Shown: positions 17,301 through 23,945 of the stretch, piece after piece | Layout: each line of letters begins with the position of its first letter | Position numbering within the stretch: the first letter of the stretch is position 1 | From: Pseudoselenomonas ruminantium | GTDB taxonomy: Bacteria > Bacillota > Negativicutes > Selenomonadales > Selenomonadaceae | Length of the DNA: 34,004 nucleotides | Assembly: GCA_002373045.1 (NCBI GenBank) | Contig: DFHU01000001.1 | Location: forward strand, 1-34,004 | Direction of reading: 5' to 3' | The notes under the pieces: generated by a model | What the model was told of the DNA's origin: nothing | What the model saw: the letters and a program-made list of their open reading frames with translations, nothing else | Database searches by the model: none | Translations under genes and position numbers: made by a program

Positions 17301-17648
17301 AGGCTCTGCTCTCAGTATCAAGTGACGTACATTCTTCAATGCCAGCATCGCCAGGAGGGCACGCCATTCCCCTTTCACCTTGTCGTGAAGCCCCTGAACA
17401 AACTCCTGCGCACTGCTTCTCTGGTCATCATAAAGCGCCATCTGAAAAAGCAATGGCCTTGCCCATACATCAGGAATGGAATCGATACTGCTCATATTTT
17501 GGGCAGAGCCACTAGCTTTCAGACTTTTCACCAAGGCCAACAGAAAATCACGTGTGCCAGCATCCTTTTCCCAGACACTAGCTTTATCCGGATTAATTGC
17601 TGCATCCTCATTTAACTTCGGCAGCATGGGAAAAAACTTATTAGCCAT
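14301..17648 (-). CDS. Large actin/Hsp70-like ATPase, operon gene 4
   Basis: An 1115-residue protein. The C-terminal half is an actin/Hsp70-type ATPase: phosphate-1 VGIDFGTSSTMLYY (about residues 571-584), phosphate-2 CLDIGAGTTDISI (about 786-798), and an adenosine-type motif YVGGNGSRVFYWL (about 914-926). No DnaK-like substrate-binding domain follows; the last 190 residues are unfamiliar. The first 570 residues are also unfamiliar and include LGLNIGIFRC (about 265-275), which faintly resembles a second, decayed phosphate loop. The size and layout recall SrfB-type proteins, but I could not confirm that. It starts 16 bases after the tubulin-like gene, behind AGGAGG, and overlaps the next gene. 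No signal peptide, so cytoplasmic. Confidence 0.85.
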   Translation of the reverse strand: MANKFFPMLPKLNEDAAINPDKASVWEKDAGTRDFLLALVKSLKASGSAQNMSSIDSIPDVWARPLLFQMALYDDQRSSAQEFVQGLHDKVKGEWRALLAMLALKNVRHLILRAEPVHLGTGNSGLEQVLAGLAPTESINSTTNWSDIYILHYQDKPLALTSPTTLVAPAADYQRSMSGILSQPWSADGVTLCDPIPYLTTDELGALYSWLQQVEQDIRQAIPTAEQDNNQVCLSLFGALEAYQEDIRRRSANLPGQRIVTADLGLNIGIFRCLNQTVETKVADVGDSAVRLIPSPGRGKAGDILLVSPQMVREYAAQEGVPAAQLVVWPGLSANDVVEESLLEDHSRIGSVSLGKASFRRPEDFFTDTMTIMESSNAFAGTMKVAGVELMNSDSMSPILPLRDEILEYFTPQEIAQRTRIEALRDRINVQFSFPLSGVNGNSEFKYTKSYPNDKINYLQSRVPVLELWPNIKREGWNKYYLYYENSEGQNVTSQELARDLFYVYPLKYGEDIGADVPEKGLSNQFTAKLTGFPEALRCTVNVDMENSVYAQQKEGGILLLNEPPMVQAIPRLEWQVGIDFGTSSTMLYYKEGTKTAAPLAFDSHLLPITDSEMVLRGGRTFENFIASDTFDQQDGSFLSIFHMLDSSRMKTEIRPLQDGHVFWLLNRTSGVYKRNIQQIDANLKWKNDDVGRRKVAAYVKQICLQSLVEAAAAGAETVKWNFSYPTAFSAEQKFAFKATCQEALQESYDGTGLIQGSADDMVYWPESKAAAYHFNKLGTKATNFGEGAICLDIGAGTTDISIISGQPARIVYHTSIQYAGRYLFKPIYRNYELFKGETLDIGDMDEEHSNAIIDADMRENSELYLKNLKNMTGRKEIKQVLQEVQLGMAGIFCYLGSILKVLSEKGLYKEKQLPDIYVGGNGSRVFYWLCGGSFDEEAPFLDVFKEMLAVYSGLEKGYGPRIHLSVHPKVEVAGGMIEQRPHNDAEFFDEERQVEELFGEDGRDEYIAASQLAGDTFAVKGETRNNQDFISAYDIANGVEVENVEALEKFLDEFNKNRYIWFEGFSLDEGRFHDIARHVKSHYVNQLGMEPKKVFVEPVFILEMKECMEMLANV

Positions 17649-17664
17649 CTATCTACTTACCTCC

Positions 17665-19149
17665 TCAAACCTTGGCGCAGCTATCGTACAGCAAACGCAA
17701 GAATCGGCCAAAGCCACGGGTATATTCTTCATCTTGCAGCTTTCCTTCACACAGACGGTGCCACAACTCATTCATGGTTACCTTGCTGTCCTCATCTACT
17801 GCCAAAGTTGCAAAGTGCTCAGGAACCACATCAGCAGGCTGCGATGTGAACGCATTAGGATTGATGAACTCTACACGACGATTGTTCCCGGAATGCTCCA
17901 ACTGATCAAGCCAGGTAGCAAAACTTTCCGCATAAGCCTCAAAGCTGCGTACTTCAGTAGTATCAATGGAAAGGCCTGCCAAAAAGTCTCTAAACCAAGG
18001 ATATTTATAATCCTTGATTTTTCCGGAAGCCAAATCGGACAACACCGGCTTTACCAGATGTACATACGCAAAGATAAAACGTGCAAACTGAGCAATGGCG
18101 TCCTTTATCCGTACTTCGCCACCATCCTCCAGTTTAATATCCGGCAAATCATTCCAACTAAAACGATCATCCGCCATATGAGAAATATAAGCGCACTGCT
18201 GGCCACTGTCAGCCTTCTCACTGTAAAAGTCCAGTGCGGCCAACGCCCCATAGAAGTCTACGATATGGGCATCGTTGTTCTGACTGGCAGCACCGATACT
18301 GAATTTATCCACCGCAGTCAGCTGACTGTCACCGATAAAATACATTGCATCATAACCGCTATCCTTCATCGCATAGTATTTAAGCGCGGCTTTCGTATTC
18401 GTCAGGAAGTTTTCAGACGAAGCATACATGCCCGCCGCCTTATCCTGTTCCGTAGGTGTAAAGCTGAAAAACGGCAGGATAAGTGCGCCACCAATGCGGG
18501 CCGTGCCCGCATCTATGTATTCCTTCAGCATGGAGCGCAAAAGTCTGGCCACCGTTGGTACCCCCGCTGCACCAGTACCACCAAAAACAGATCCTGCAAG
18601 GAAAATTTTGGCCTCTTGACCATTTTTCACATCCTGCTGAATAGCATGAATAAGATTATCCCAAGCCTGGTCATTGGCAATATTCAGTTTGTTGGACTTG
18701 TCCAATCCTGCCTTTTTGGCCATAACAGCAGCACCAATCGCCGGGCGCCCTCGGAAGCCCTCGTTCAGCATAGTAGAACGTTCTTCCTGCGTGTATAGTA
18801 CCTCATAAAGGTTACCGATGGAAGTTCCTCGGTAAGCCTGATAAGACATGATGTCATCCAGGTTCATATCCGCTTCTGTCGGGCTCCAGATAAAAGGGCG
18901 AGATAGTTTTACATTGGTTTTGAAAAGTGATGTTCCCCGTCCAATATCCAAAGACTGAAACTCATTTAAACAGTGAAGTGCTGTACTGCTACGTTTTAGG
19001 TTACCATTGCCAATATCGGGGTCAATAGCCATAACATAGAGATCCGACAATTTCTCCTTATTGGGCATAAGACCTGCAGCACAAAGATGAGTCAAAGACT
19101 CCATGACCTTTGCCCCGGAACCACCAATAGATATGAAATAATAACTCAT
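17665..19149 (-). CDS. Tubulin/FtsZ-like GTPase, operon gene 3
   Basis: A 494-residue cytoplasmic protein with a tubulin-type fold. The N-terminal strand and loop is YFISIGGSGAKVMESL (about residues 4-19), an aspartate follows in VMAIDPDIGN (about 39-48), and the tubulin signature is KIFLAGSVFGGTGAAGVPTV (181-200), with GGTGAAG matching GGGTGTG-type loops. It is too divergent for FtsZ or TubZ and best fits the uncharacterised tubulin-like family known as Tubulin_2. The C-terminal 220 residues are helical and specific. The ATG overlaps the stop of the preceding 4-TM gene (TAATG), so translation is probably coupled. Pairing a tubulin-fold with an actin-fold protein in one operon is the striking feature here. 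Polymerisation is not shown by the sequence. Confidence 0.85.
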   Translation of the reverse strand: MSYYFISIGGSGAKVMESLTHLCAAGLMPNKEKLSDLYVMAIDPDIGNGNLKRSSTALHCLNEFQSLDIGRGTSLFKTNVKLSRPFIWSPTEADMNLDDIMSYQAYRGTSIGNLYEVLYTQEERSTMLNEGFRGRPAIGAAVMAKKAGLDKSNKLNIANDQAWDNLIHAIQQDVKNGQEAKIFLAGSVFGGTGAAGVPTVARLLRSMLKEYIDAGTARIGGALILPFFSFTPTEQDKAAGMYASSENFLTNTKAALKYYAMKDSGYDAMYFIGDSQLTAVDKFSIGAASQNNDAHIVDFYGALAALDFYSEKADSGQQCAYISHMADDRFSWNDLPDIKLEDGGEVRIKDAIAQFARFIFAYVHLVKPVLSDLASGKIKDYKYPWFRDFLAGLSIDTTEVRSFEAYAESFATWLDQLEHSGNNRRVEFINPNAFTSQPADVVPEHFATLAVDEDSKVTMNELWHRLCEGKLQDEEYTRGFGRFLRLLYDSCAKV

Positions 19150-19649
19150 TAGTTTTTACCTCCCTTGCGCCTGCGAATTTGGCTACTAAAAAGCGGTGTG
19201 TATTTATAGGCAGCACTAGTAGCAAAAATAGTAGAAATCCAGTAGCCTGCCAGCACAAACAAAAGCAAAAAAATCACCGGAATTATCGGACTCATGATCA
19301 ACGCACTTTTCTGCATGACATAGACATAAGGCACAACAAAAGATAACACAGCCAAAGCGGCTCCCATAAGAGACCAAACTGTACGCTTTCCCACGCCCCA
19401 AGGGCTCTGCACCGAAAATCCCCATTCGGTAAGGGCACACCAAAAAACGGTAATTAGCGCCGAAATAGAAGCCATAATAAAAACTAAAGGTTTATAAAGC
19501 CCCTGCCATTTCTGCAAAGAAGCATTCACTCCCGTACCAATAAATGAATGGGCTGCCAAAGAGCCAGCCTCATAAGCAATCAGCCCCAAAATCCCCATCC
19601 AGACAATTATCCCCAACATATACAAGGCCATTCTTGCATTTCTGCTCAT
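19149..19649 (-). CDS. Four-TM membrane protein, operon gene 2
   Basis: About 166 residues with four hydrophobic segments: ALYMLGIIVWMGILGLIAYE, the stretch around LVFIMASISALITVFWCAL, SLMGAALAVLSFVVPYVYVM, and PIIPVIFLLLFVLAGYW. It ends in a basic tail, QIRRRKGGKN, probably cytoplasmic. No known family recognised. The ATG at 19649 is used because AAGGGAG lies eight bases upstream; a TTG at 19667 overlaps the previous stop and lacks an RBS. Placed between the lipoprotein and the tubulin-like gene, it is a candidate membrane scaffold for the system. Confidence 0.8.
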   Translation of the reverse strand: MSRNARMALYMLGIIVWMGILGLIAYEAGSLAAHSFIGTGVNASLQKWQGLYKPLVFIMASISALITVFWCALTEWGFSVQSPWGVGKRTVWSLMGAALAVLSFVVPYVYVMQKSALIMSPIIPVIFLLLFVLAGYWISTIFATSAAYKYTPLFSSQIRRRKGGKN

Positions 19650-19663
19650 TACAAAATCTCCCT

Positions 19664-20971
19664 TCAACGCGCATTTATGACTAGATTTATATTCACCAGC
19701 GCCGGCTGCGCTGCGCTTAACATGGTATCCCTAAGTGACTCCAGGATATGCTGAAGGTTGGCCGTTTTCGAACCGTCAAAAGCATTCGGATCCAAATCAA
19801 TATTAGCCATATTCCAGTCTTTTACCCAAGGTGGCAGTTTCAAGCTGCGTGGTTCCGGAGCCAATCTGGCATGAATGAAATTCACATGTCCCATGGAAAT
19901 CGCCTGATCTGGTACAAATGTCAATGTCGCATTATAGTTTCCTTCCCCGTCCACGGGGCCAACTTCTATTTGAGGCGCATCCTGACCAGCATCTACTTTC
20001 TTCCATTCTCCACTTTCTTCATCCAATGCAAAAACCTGCATAACCTTTTCCAACTTCTGCATATTCGCTAAGCAGGCACCATTCATTGGCCGATATTTAC
20101 AGGTTACCGTCAGACCAGTCTCATTACTGCTGCTGTCATAGCCAAATTCTCTAACTCGTTTGTCCTTAATTTCCAAACTTTCATTGCTATAGAGATTTTT
20201 ACTATCCGTCACCTGCAAATCAGGAAAAGAAGTTTGCTCTGCGCCCAAGTTTTCTAAAAATACAGCATACTGCATCTCTACGACGCCCGCCTCTCCGGCA
20301 AAATGTTCCTGCCAGCGCTGCAAAAAGTCCTTAATGTCCTGCTCCGGTCCCATTATGAACAGATAAAAGGGCCGAAACTTAGCTGTTTCATTTCCGCTAT
20401 CCCAGCTGAACTTAGCCGCATTCACTCCCACATCATAGATATCTCCCTGAAATGGATTTTTCACGCCTATGACGGCCACGCCAAGATGCTTTGCAAAGTA
20501 TTTCTCACGAAGTTTCTGAGTAACATTACTCCAATCTGCATCACTTTCAAACAAATCCGTAACTACAATGGAAAGATGATCAGCGTTAGCTTCATCTATT
20601 ACACGACCAAAAGATGTAACCAATTCCGTATAAGCATCCGGACTACTAAAAGAACGATAAGAACGACCTTCCATCGGTGTAACTGCTTCACCGAAGCGGA
20701 AAAAATGCGTTTCCCCCATCGAAGAAGCAATCTCCCCCAAATTATCCGGCAAGGTTCTGTACAACCCCGTCTGCAGAGCAGTATATCCCCGCATTGACTC
20801 TGTAGCATCCCAATAAATATCCACTATCGGTGCCGATTGTCCTACTGTTTCCGATTGTCCCACTTCTTTAGGTATCTCTATGACTGAAATTTTTTCATTG
20901 CCGCACCCAGAAATAATTAGTCCCATGAGTACCATTAGAAGAACCAACAAACTATGCATTTTTTTTCTCAA
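19664..20971 (-). CDS. von Willebrand-like lipoprotein, operon gene 1
   Basis: A 435-residue lipoprotein: basic start MRKKMHS, hydrophobic core, lipobox IISGC with lipidated C23. The mature protein begins with a short linker and then IVDIYWDATESMRGY (about residues 49-63), a degenerate MIDAS motif (D55-x-T57-x-S59), and later LSIVVTDLF, which fits the next strand of a von Willebrand factor A fold. The second half is unfamiliar. It should bind a protein or metal partner on the outer face of the cytoplasmic membrane. The start is a TTG: AGGCGGG sits about five bases upstream of it, while the next in-frame ATG would be 17 bases away and would drop part of the positive n-region. It is the first gene of the operon. 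Confidence 0.78.
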   Translation of the reverse strand: MRKKMHSLLVLLMVLMGLIISGCGNEKISVIEIPKEVGQSETVGQSAPIVDIYWDATESMRGYTALQTGLYRTLPDNLGEIASSMGETHFFRFGEAVTPMEGRSYRSFSSPDAYTELVTSFGRVIDEANADHLSIVVTDLFESDADWSNVTQKLREKYFAKHLGVAVIGVKNPFQGDIYDVGVNAAKFSWDSGNETAKFRPFYLFIMGPEQDIKDFLQRWQEHFAGEAGVVEMQYAVFLENLGAEQTSFPDLQVTDSKNLYSNESLEIKDKRVREFGYDSSSNETGLTVTCKYRPMNGACLANMQKLEKVMQVFALDEESGEWKKVDAGQDAPQIEVGPVDGEGNYNATLTFVPDQAISMGHVNFIHARLAPEPRSLKLPPWVKDWNMANIDLDPNAFDGSKTANLQHILESLRDTMLSAAQPALVNINLVINAR

Positions 20972-21060
20972 AATATCCCGCCTTTCACGCCCAAGCCAGT
21001 ATCAAACGCCTAATATCTCTGCCATTTATCTATAATACCAGCACGATATCCAACCACTCA

Positions 21061-21107
21061 GCTCTGCTTCGCAGAGCATCATAGTTTGAACCCACTGATT
21101 TTTACAA
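21061..21107 (-). promoter_or_regulatory. Promoter of the 11-gene operon with a palindrome at the start site
   Basis: On the minus strand: -35 TTGTAA (21102-21107), 18-bp spacer, -10 TATGAT (21078-21083), directly followed by GCTCTGC-TTC-GCAGAGC (21061-21077, plus-strand view). The predicted start site falls inside this palindrome, so it may act as operator or as a 5' end hairpin of the mRNA. The leader would be about 100 nt. Confidence 0.5.
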
Positions 21108-21140
21108 TAAAAAAAGCCTCAACAGACTACTGTCAAGGCT
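21108..21140 (-). terminator. Minus-strand terminator upstream of the operon promoter
   Basis: An 11-bp stem pairs 21115-21125 with 21130-21140 around a 4-nt loop. Two pairs are G-U in the minus-strand RNA but mismatched on the other strand, and seven T follow on the minus strand. It would stop transcripts from the dehydrogenase gene before they reach the operon. It lies 240 bases past that gene's stop; the AT-rich interval 21141-21379 holds no gene I can support. Confidence 0.75.
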
Positions 21141-21379
21141 AATAATGCAATTAATGTCCTTCTAAAAATATTCAAACACATTGCAAAATCTACATTCTCA
21201 CCAACAGAAACAATCAGCCAAGTCCTATCAAAACAATACATCTGCTTCAAAAATATTTTTTTCGTTGACTTTTAATATCTTTTAATTTTCTTCTAATATT
21301 ATAGCATGATTCATTATCTATCCGCAACCAATCTTCTATCATAATTAGCTAACTCAACCATATTAAACATACTGATTTT

Positions 21380-22252
21380 TTATTCCACCCCATAATACTG
21401 CAACAGTGCCTGCGTGCCCTTATTGCCTTCGCCCAGCCGCTCCATCTGCCGCACCTCGCCGAGCACCTGCGCCAAAACCGGCAATGCTGTACCATAAGCC
21501 GCCGAAGTCTCGGTACCGATGGCCAAATCCTTACCAAAATGTTTCAGCATAAAGCCCGGCTCAAAGTCTCCATCCAAACCACGGCGCACGACATTGCTCA
21601 TTTGGAAACTGCCTGCAGCCCCCGCTGAAATCGCCTGATAGGTTTTCTCCAAATCAATCCCCGAAGCCTTGGCATAGGCATAAGCCTCACAAGCCCCGGC
21701 CAAAGCGCCGGCAATGGCAATTTGATTGCAGGCTTTGGCCTTCTGCCCGGCGCCTGCCGTCCCCATGTAGACCAGATTTGTCCCCATGGCCGAAAAAACC
21801 GGCTTTAAGGCAGCAAAGGAACTTTCCTCCCCGCCCACTAAAATGGATAAGGTGGCATTCTTCGCCCCGGTATCCCCACCGGTCACAGGCGCATCTACCG
21901 CATGAATCCCCCGCTCCTGCGCACAGGCAAAGATTTTCTCCGCCAGTATCGGGGAAGAAGTCGTCATATCCACCACATAGGCACCAGCCTTGGCATTGGC
22001 CAAAATCCCATCTTCGCCGAGATAAACTTCCTCCACATCTTTTGGATAGCCCACAATCGTAATGACCACATCCTGCCCCTTGGCACAGGCACCAGGGCTC
22101 TCACACCACTGCGCCCCCTTGGCGAGCAGCCCTTCCGCCTTGGCCTTAGTGCGGTTATAAACGCTAACCTTGAACCCTGCATCCAACAAATGCCCAGCCA
22201 TAGCCGCCCCCATAATACCCGTACCAATAAAGCCGATATTCTTAATGCCCAT
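21380..22252 (-). CDS. NAD(P)-dependent beta-hydroxyacid dehydrogenase (3-hydroxyisobutyrate dehydrogenase / tartronate semialdehyde reductase type)
   Basis: A 290-residue cytoplasmic oxidoreductase. The dinucleotide-binding start is IGFIGTGIMGAAMAGHLL (about residues 5-22), the substrate loop is VDAPVTGGDTGA, and the catalytic lysine lies in AGAGQKAKACNQ (about 170-181), all typical of the family. It reduces or oxidises short beta-hydroxy acids; family members include 3-hydroxyisobutyrate dehydrogenase, GarR and glyoxylate/succinate semialdehyde reductases, and the substrate cannot be decided here. The ATG at 22252 is preferred over 22258 since AAGGA then lies eight bases away. It follows the EamA gene by 84 bases on the same strand without a terminator, so the two are probably co-transcribed. 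Confidence 0.9.
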   Translation of the reverse strand: MGIKNIGFIGTGIMGAAMAGHLLDAGFKVSVYNRTKAKAEGLLAKGAQWCESPGACAKGQDVVITIVGYPKDVEEVYLGEDGILANAKAGAYVVDMTTSSPILAEKIFACAQERGIHAVDAPVTGGDTGAKNATLSILVGGEESSFAALKPVFSAMGTNLVYMGTAGAGQKAKACNQIAIAGALAGACEAYAYAKASGIDLEKTYQAISAGAAGSFQMSNVVRRGLDGDFEPGFMLKHFGKDLAIGTETSAAYGTALPVLAQVLGEVRQMERLGEGNKGTQALLQYYGVE

Positions 22253-22336
22253 ATTCATCTTCCTTTCCACAGATAACTCCAAACATAGAAAGACTTCGCT
22301 CCGCAAAGCAAATTTCCTGCAAAATTTCTTCGCATC

Positions 22337-23242
22337 CTACCTTTTCAACGCCGGCAACGGCAGCTGCGCCAACAGCACCGCCACAAACACCAGCCCGCAG
22401 CCAAAAATCTCGCGCCCACTCATCACTTCGCCCAGCACAGCCCAGCCGGCCAGCACCGCAAACACGGATTCCAGACTCATCAGCAAAGTCGCAATGGTGG
22501 GGTCGGTATACTTCTGCCCCAAAATCTGCAGGGTATAGGCAATGCCGCTCGAAATTATCCCTGCAAAGAGCAGCGGATAGCGCGCCGCCCACAGCATTTC
22601 CCAGGTTATGGTCTCAAAAGCCGCCGTCAACACGCTGGCAAAGACAAAGGACACCGCAAACTGCACCCATGACAGCTTGATTCCATCCGCCTTTTTCTTC
22701 ATAAAATGGTCAATGACGAGAATGTGCAGCGAAAAGAACACTGCACAACAAAGCGTCAGAAAATCGCCATAGCCCACGGACAATTCCTCATTGACGCAGA
22801 GAAAATAAAAGCCCACAATGGCCAGCAGCACGCAAAACGCCAACACTTTCGGAATCCGCTTGCCCAGCACTCGCTCCATCAACGGCACCATGATGATGTA
22901 CAGCGCTGTGATAAAACCGGCCTTGCCTGCCGTGGTATAACAGATGCCCACCTGCTGCAAGGCATCGGCCACCCCCAAGGTCAGCCCGCAGTACAAGCCG
23001 CCCCAAAGCGTTGGCCGGTCGGGCGCAAATTTTTCCCACAAGCCAGCCTGCGGATTTTTCCACGCCTGCACGCTGAACAGGAAAATCACTGGAATCAGCG
23101 CGAGCATTGCCAGCACATAACGGGCCGCACAAAAGGTAAACGGGCCGATATAATCCATACCCGCACTCTGCGCTACAAAGCCGCCGCCCCAAATCATCGC
23201 CGTCATAAGCAACATTATATTGCCTTTTAATCTATCGCCCAC
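22337..23242 (-). CDS. EamA/DMT-family transporter
   Basis: A 301-residue membrane protein with about ten hydrophobic segments and the internal duplication of the drug/metabolite transporter superfamily. The first EamA unit opens with NIMLLMTAMIWGGGFVAQ (about 8-25) and the second with FLTLCCAVFFSLHILVIDHF. Such proteins export amino acids, sugars or other metabolites; the substrate is not evident. The start codon is GTG, supported by AGGGAGG six bases upstream. A promoter lies just before it, and the gene is divergent from rpmF. Confidence 0.88.
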   Translation of the reverse strand: MGDRLKGNIMLLMTAMIWGGGFVAQSAGMDYIGPFTFCAARYVLAMLALIPVIFLFSVQAWKNPQAGLWEKFAPDRPTLWGGLYCGLTLGVADALQQVGICYTTAGKAGFITALYIIMVPLMERVLGKRIPKVLAFCVLLAIVGFYFLCVNEELSVGYGDFLTLCCAVFFSLHILVIDHFMKKKADGIKLSWVQFAVSFVFASVLTAAFETITWEMLWAARYPLLFAGIISSGIAYTLQILGQKYTDPTIATLLMSLESVFAVLAGWAVLGEVMSGREIFGCGLVFVAVLLAQLPLPALKR

Positions 23243-23272
23243 AAAAATCCTCCCTACCTGAATCTTTCTTCC

Positions 23273-23302
23273 ATTATACTGCTTTTAAGCAAATTTGCGC
23301 AA
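23273..23302 (-). promoter_or_regulatory. Promoter of the EamA gene
   Basis: On the minus strand: TTGCGC (23297-23302), 18-bp spacer, perfect TATAAT (23273-23278), about 30 bases before the GTG start. Confidence 0.55.
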
Positions 23303-23309
23303 AAAATGC

Positions 23310-23338
23310 TTGCATTATTCGTCCAAAAAAGGTAAAAT
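23310..23338 (+). promoter_or_regulatory. Promoter of rpmF
   Basis: TTGCAT (23310-23315), 17-bp spacer, TAAAAT (23333-23338). It lies back to back with the EamA promoter. The leader to rpmF is about 108 nt. I see no YceD/DUF177 gene upstream, the usual partner of rpmF. Confidence 0.65.
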
Positions 23339-23452
23339 ACTATCATGTGTCAATGCACATATCAATTGTGAAATGAATCCATTCAGCATCAACCCTAGCT
23401 ACGTATGGATTTCACTAAACAGTAAGTCGGATTGTTCCGGAGGTGAAACCAA

Positions 23453-23632
23453 ATGGCAGTACCAAAGAGAAAAATGTCCAAGGCCCGCCGCGACCAGCGC
23501 CGTGCTAATTGGAAGTTAGAAGCACCGGGCTTTGTTTCCTGCCCCCAGTGCCACGAACCGAAGATGCCTCATCATGTATGCCCTGAATGCGGCTACTATG
23601 ACGGCAAGGAAGTTGTTGCCGCTGCTGAATAA
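23453..23632 (+). CDS. rpmF: 50S ribosomal protein L32
   Basis: A 59-residue ribosomal protein of the large subunit, starting MAVPKRKMSKARRDQRRANW, which is nearly invariant in the family. Four cysteines (CPQC at 30-33 and CPEC at 43-46) form its zinc finger, so this is the zinc-binding (C+) form of L32. GGAGGTG lies nine bases before the ATG. In many bacteria rpmF follows a YceD/DUF177 gene and precedes plsX; neither is next to it here. It has its own promoter and is followed by a hairpin terminator, past which a small HTH gene begins. Confidence 0.96.
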   Translation: MAVPKRKMSKARRDQRRANWKLEAPGFVSCPQCHEPKMPHHVCPECGYYDGKEVVAAAE

Positions 23633-23644
23633 GCAGCACCTCGT

Positions 23645-23683
23645 AACCGGATAATCTCACGATTGTCCGGTTATTTTATTTTT
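23645..23683 (+). terminator. Terminator between rpmF and the HTH gene
   Basis: A 12-bp stem, AACCGGATAATC (23645-23656) with GATTGTCCGGTT (23661-23672), contains one U-G pair and is followed by ATTTTATTTTT. The RBS of the HTH gene begins five bases further on, so that gene may depend on readthrough. Confidence 0.75.
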
Positions 23684-23699
23684 ATCCAGGAGTGTGTGT

Positions 23700-23900
23700 A
23701 TGGTTAAATCATTTAAGTCCATTTCCCTTGTGCGCAATGCCCGTTTAGACCAGGGCCTGTCCTGCAGCCGCCTGGCCCTCATGTGCGGTATGCGTCCTTC
23801 CCTGATTATCGAATTCGAACAAGGCAAACGCCCCATTTGCTGCGAAAGCTACGAAAAAATTCTGGCCGCACTCGGCCGTATGGATATTGCTACGGTATAA
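23700..23900 (+). CDS. Small XRE-type helix-turn-helix protein
   Basis: A 66-residue protein, essentially one helix-turn-helix domain of the Cro/C1 (XRE) type: VRNARLDQGLSCSRLALMCG (helices 1-2) then RPSLIIEFEQGKR (helix 3 and following turn), where IxxxExGKR is the common ending of recognition helices in this family. There are four cysteines, C18, C25 and C43-C44, which is high for its size and could mean metal or redox sensing, though that is only a guess. ATG 23700 has AGGAG seven bases upstream. It begins right after the rpmF terminator and ends in front of a two-way terminator. Confidence 0.72.
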   Translation: MVKSFKSISLVRNARLDQGLSCSRLALMCGMRPSLIIEFEQGKRPICCESYEKILAALGRMDIATV

Positions 23901-23936
23901 GAAAAACCTTCCCTTATTTCGCGGGAAGGTTTTTTC
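23901..23936. terminator. Bidirectional terminator between HTH gene and nagE
   Basis: GAAAAACCTTCCC (23901-23913) pairs with GGGAAGGTTTTTTC (23923-23936) around a 9-nt loop, with T runs on both strands. It serves the convergent genes on either side. Confidence 0.85.
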
Positions 23937-23945
23937 TTGCCATTA

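Noticed and set aside
17476..18798. A 440-codon plus-strand open frame
   Set aside because: Antisense to the tubulin-like and Hsp70-like genes, which have clear motifs; no RBS or recognisable domain.
7231..20971. Phage or plasmid segregation module (TubZ/ParM type)
   Set aside because: No partition DNA-binding protein, centromere-like repeats, replication or phage genes; most partners are membrane or secreted proteins.
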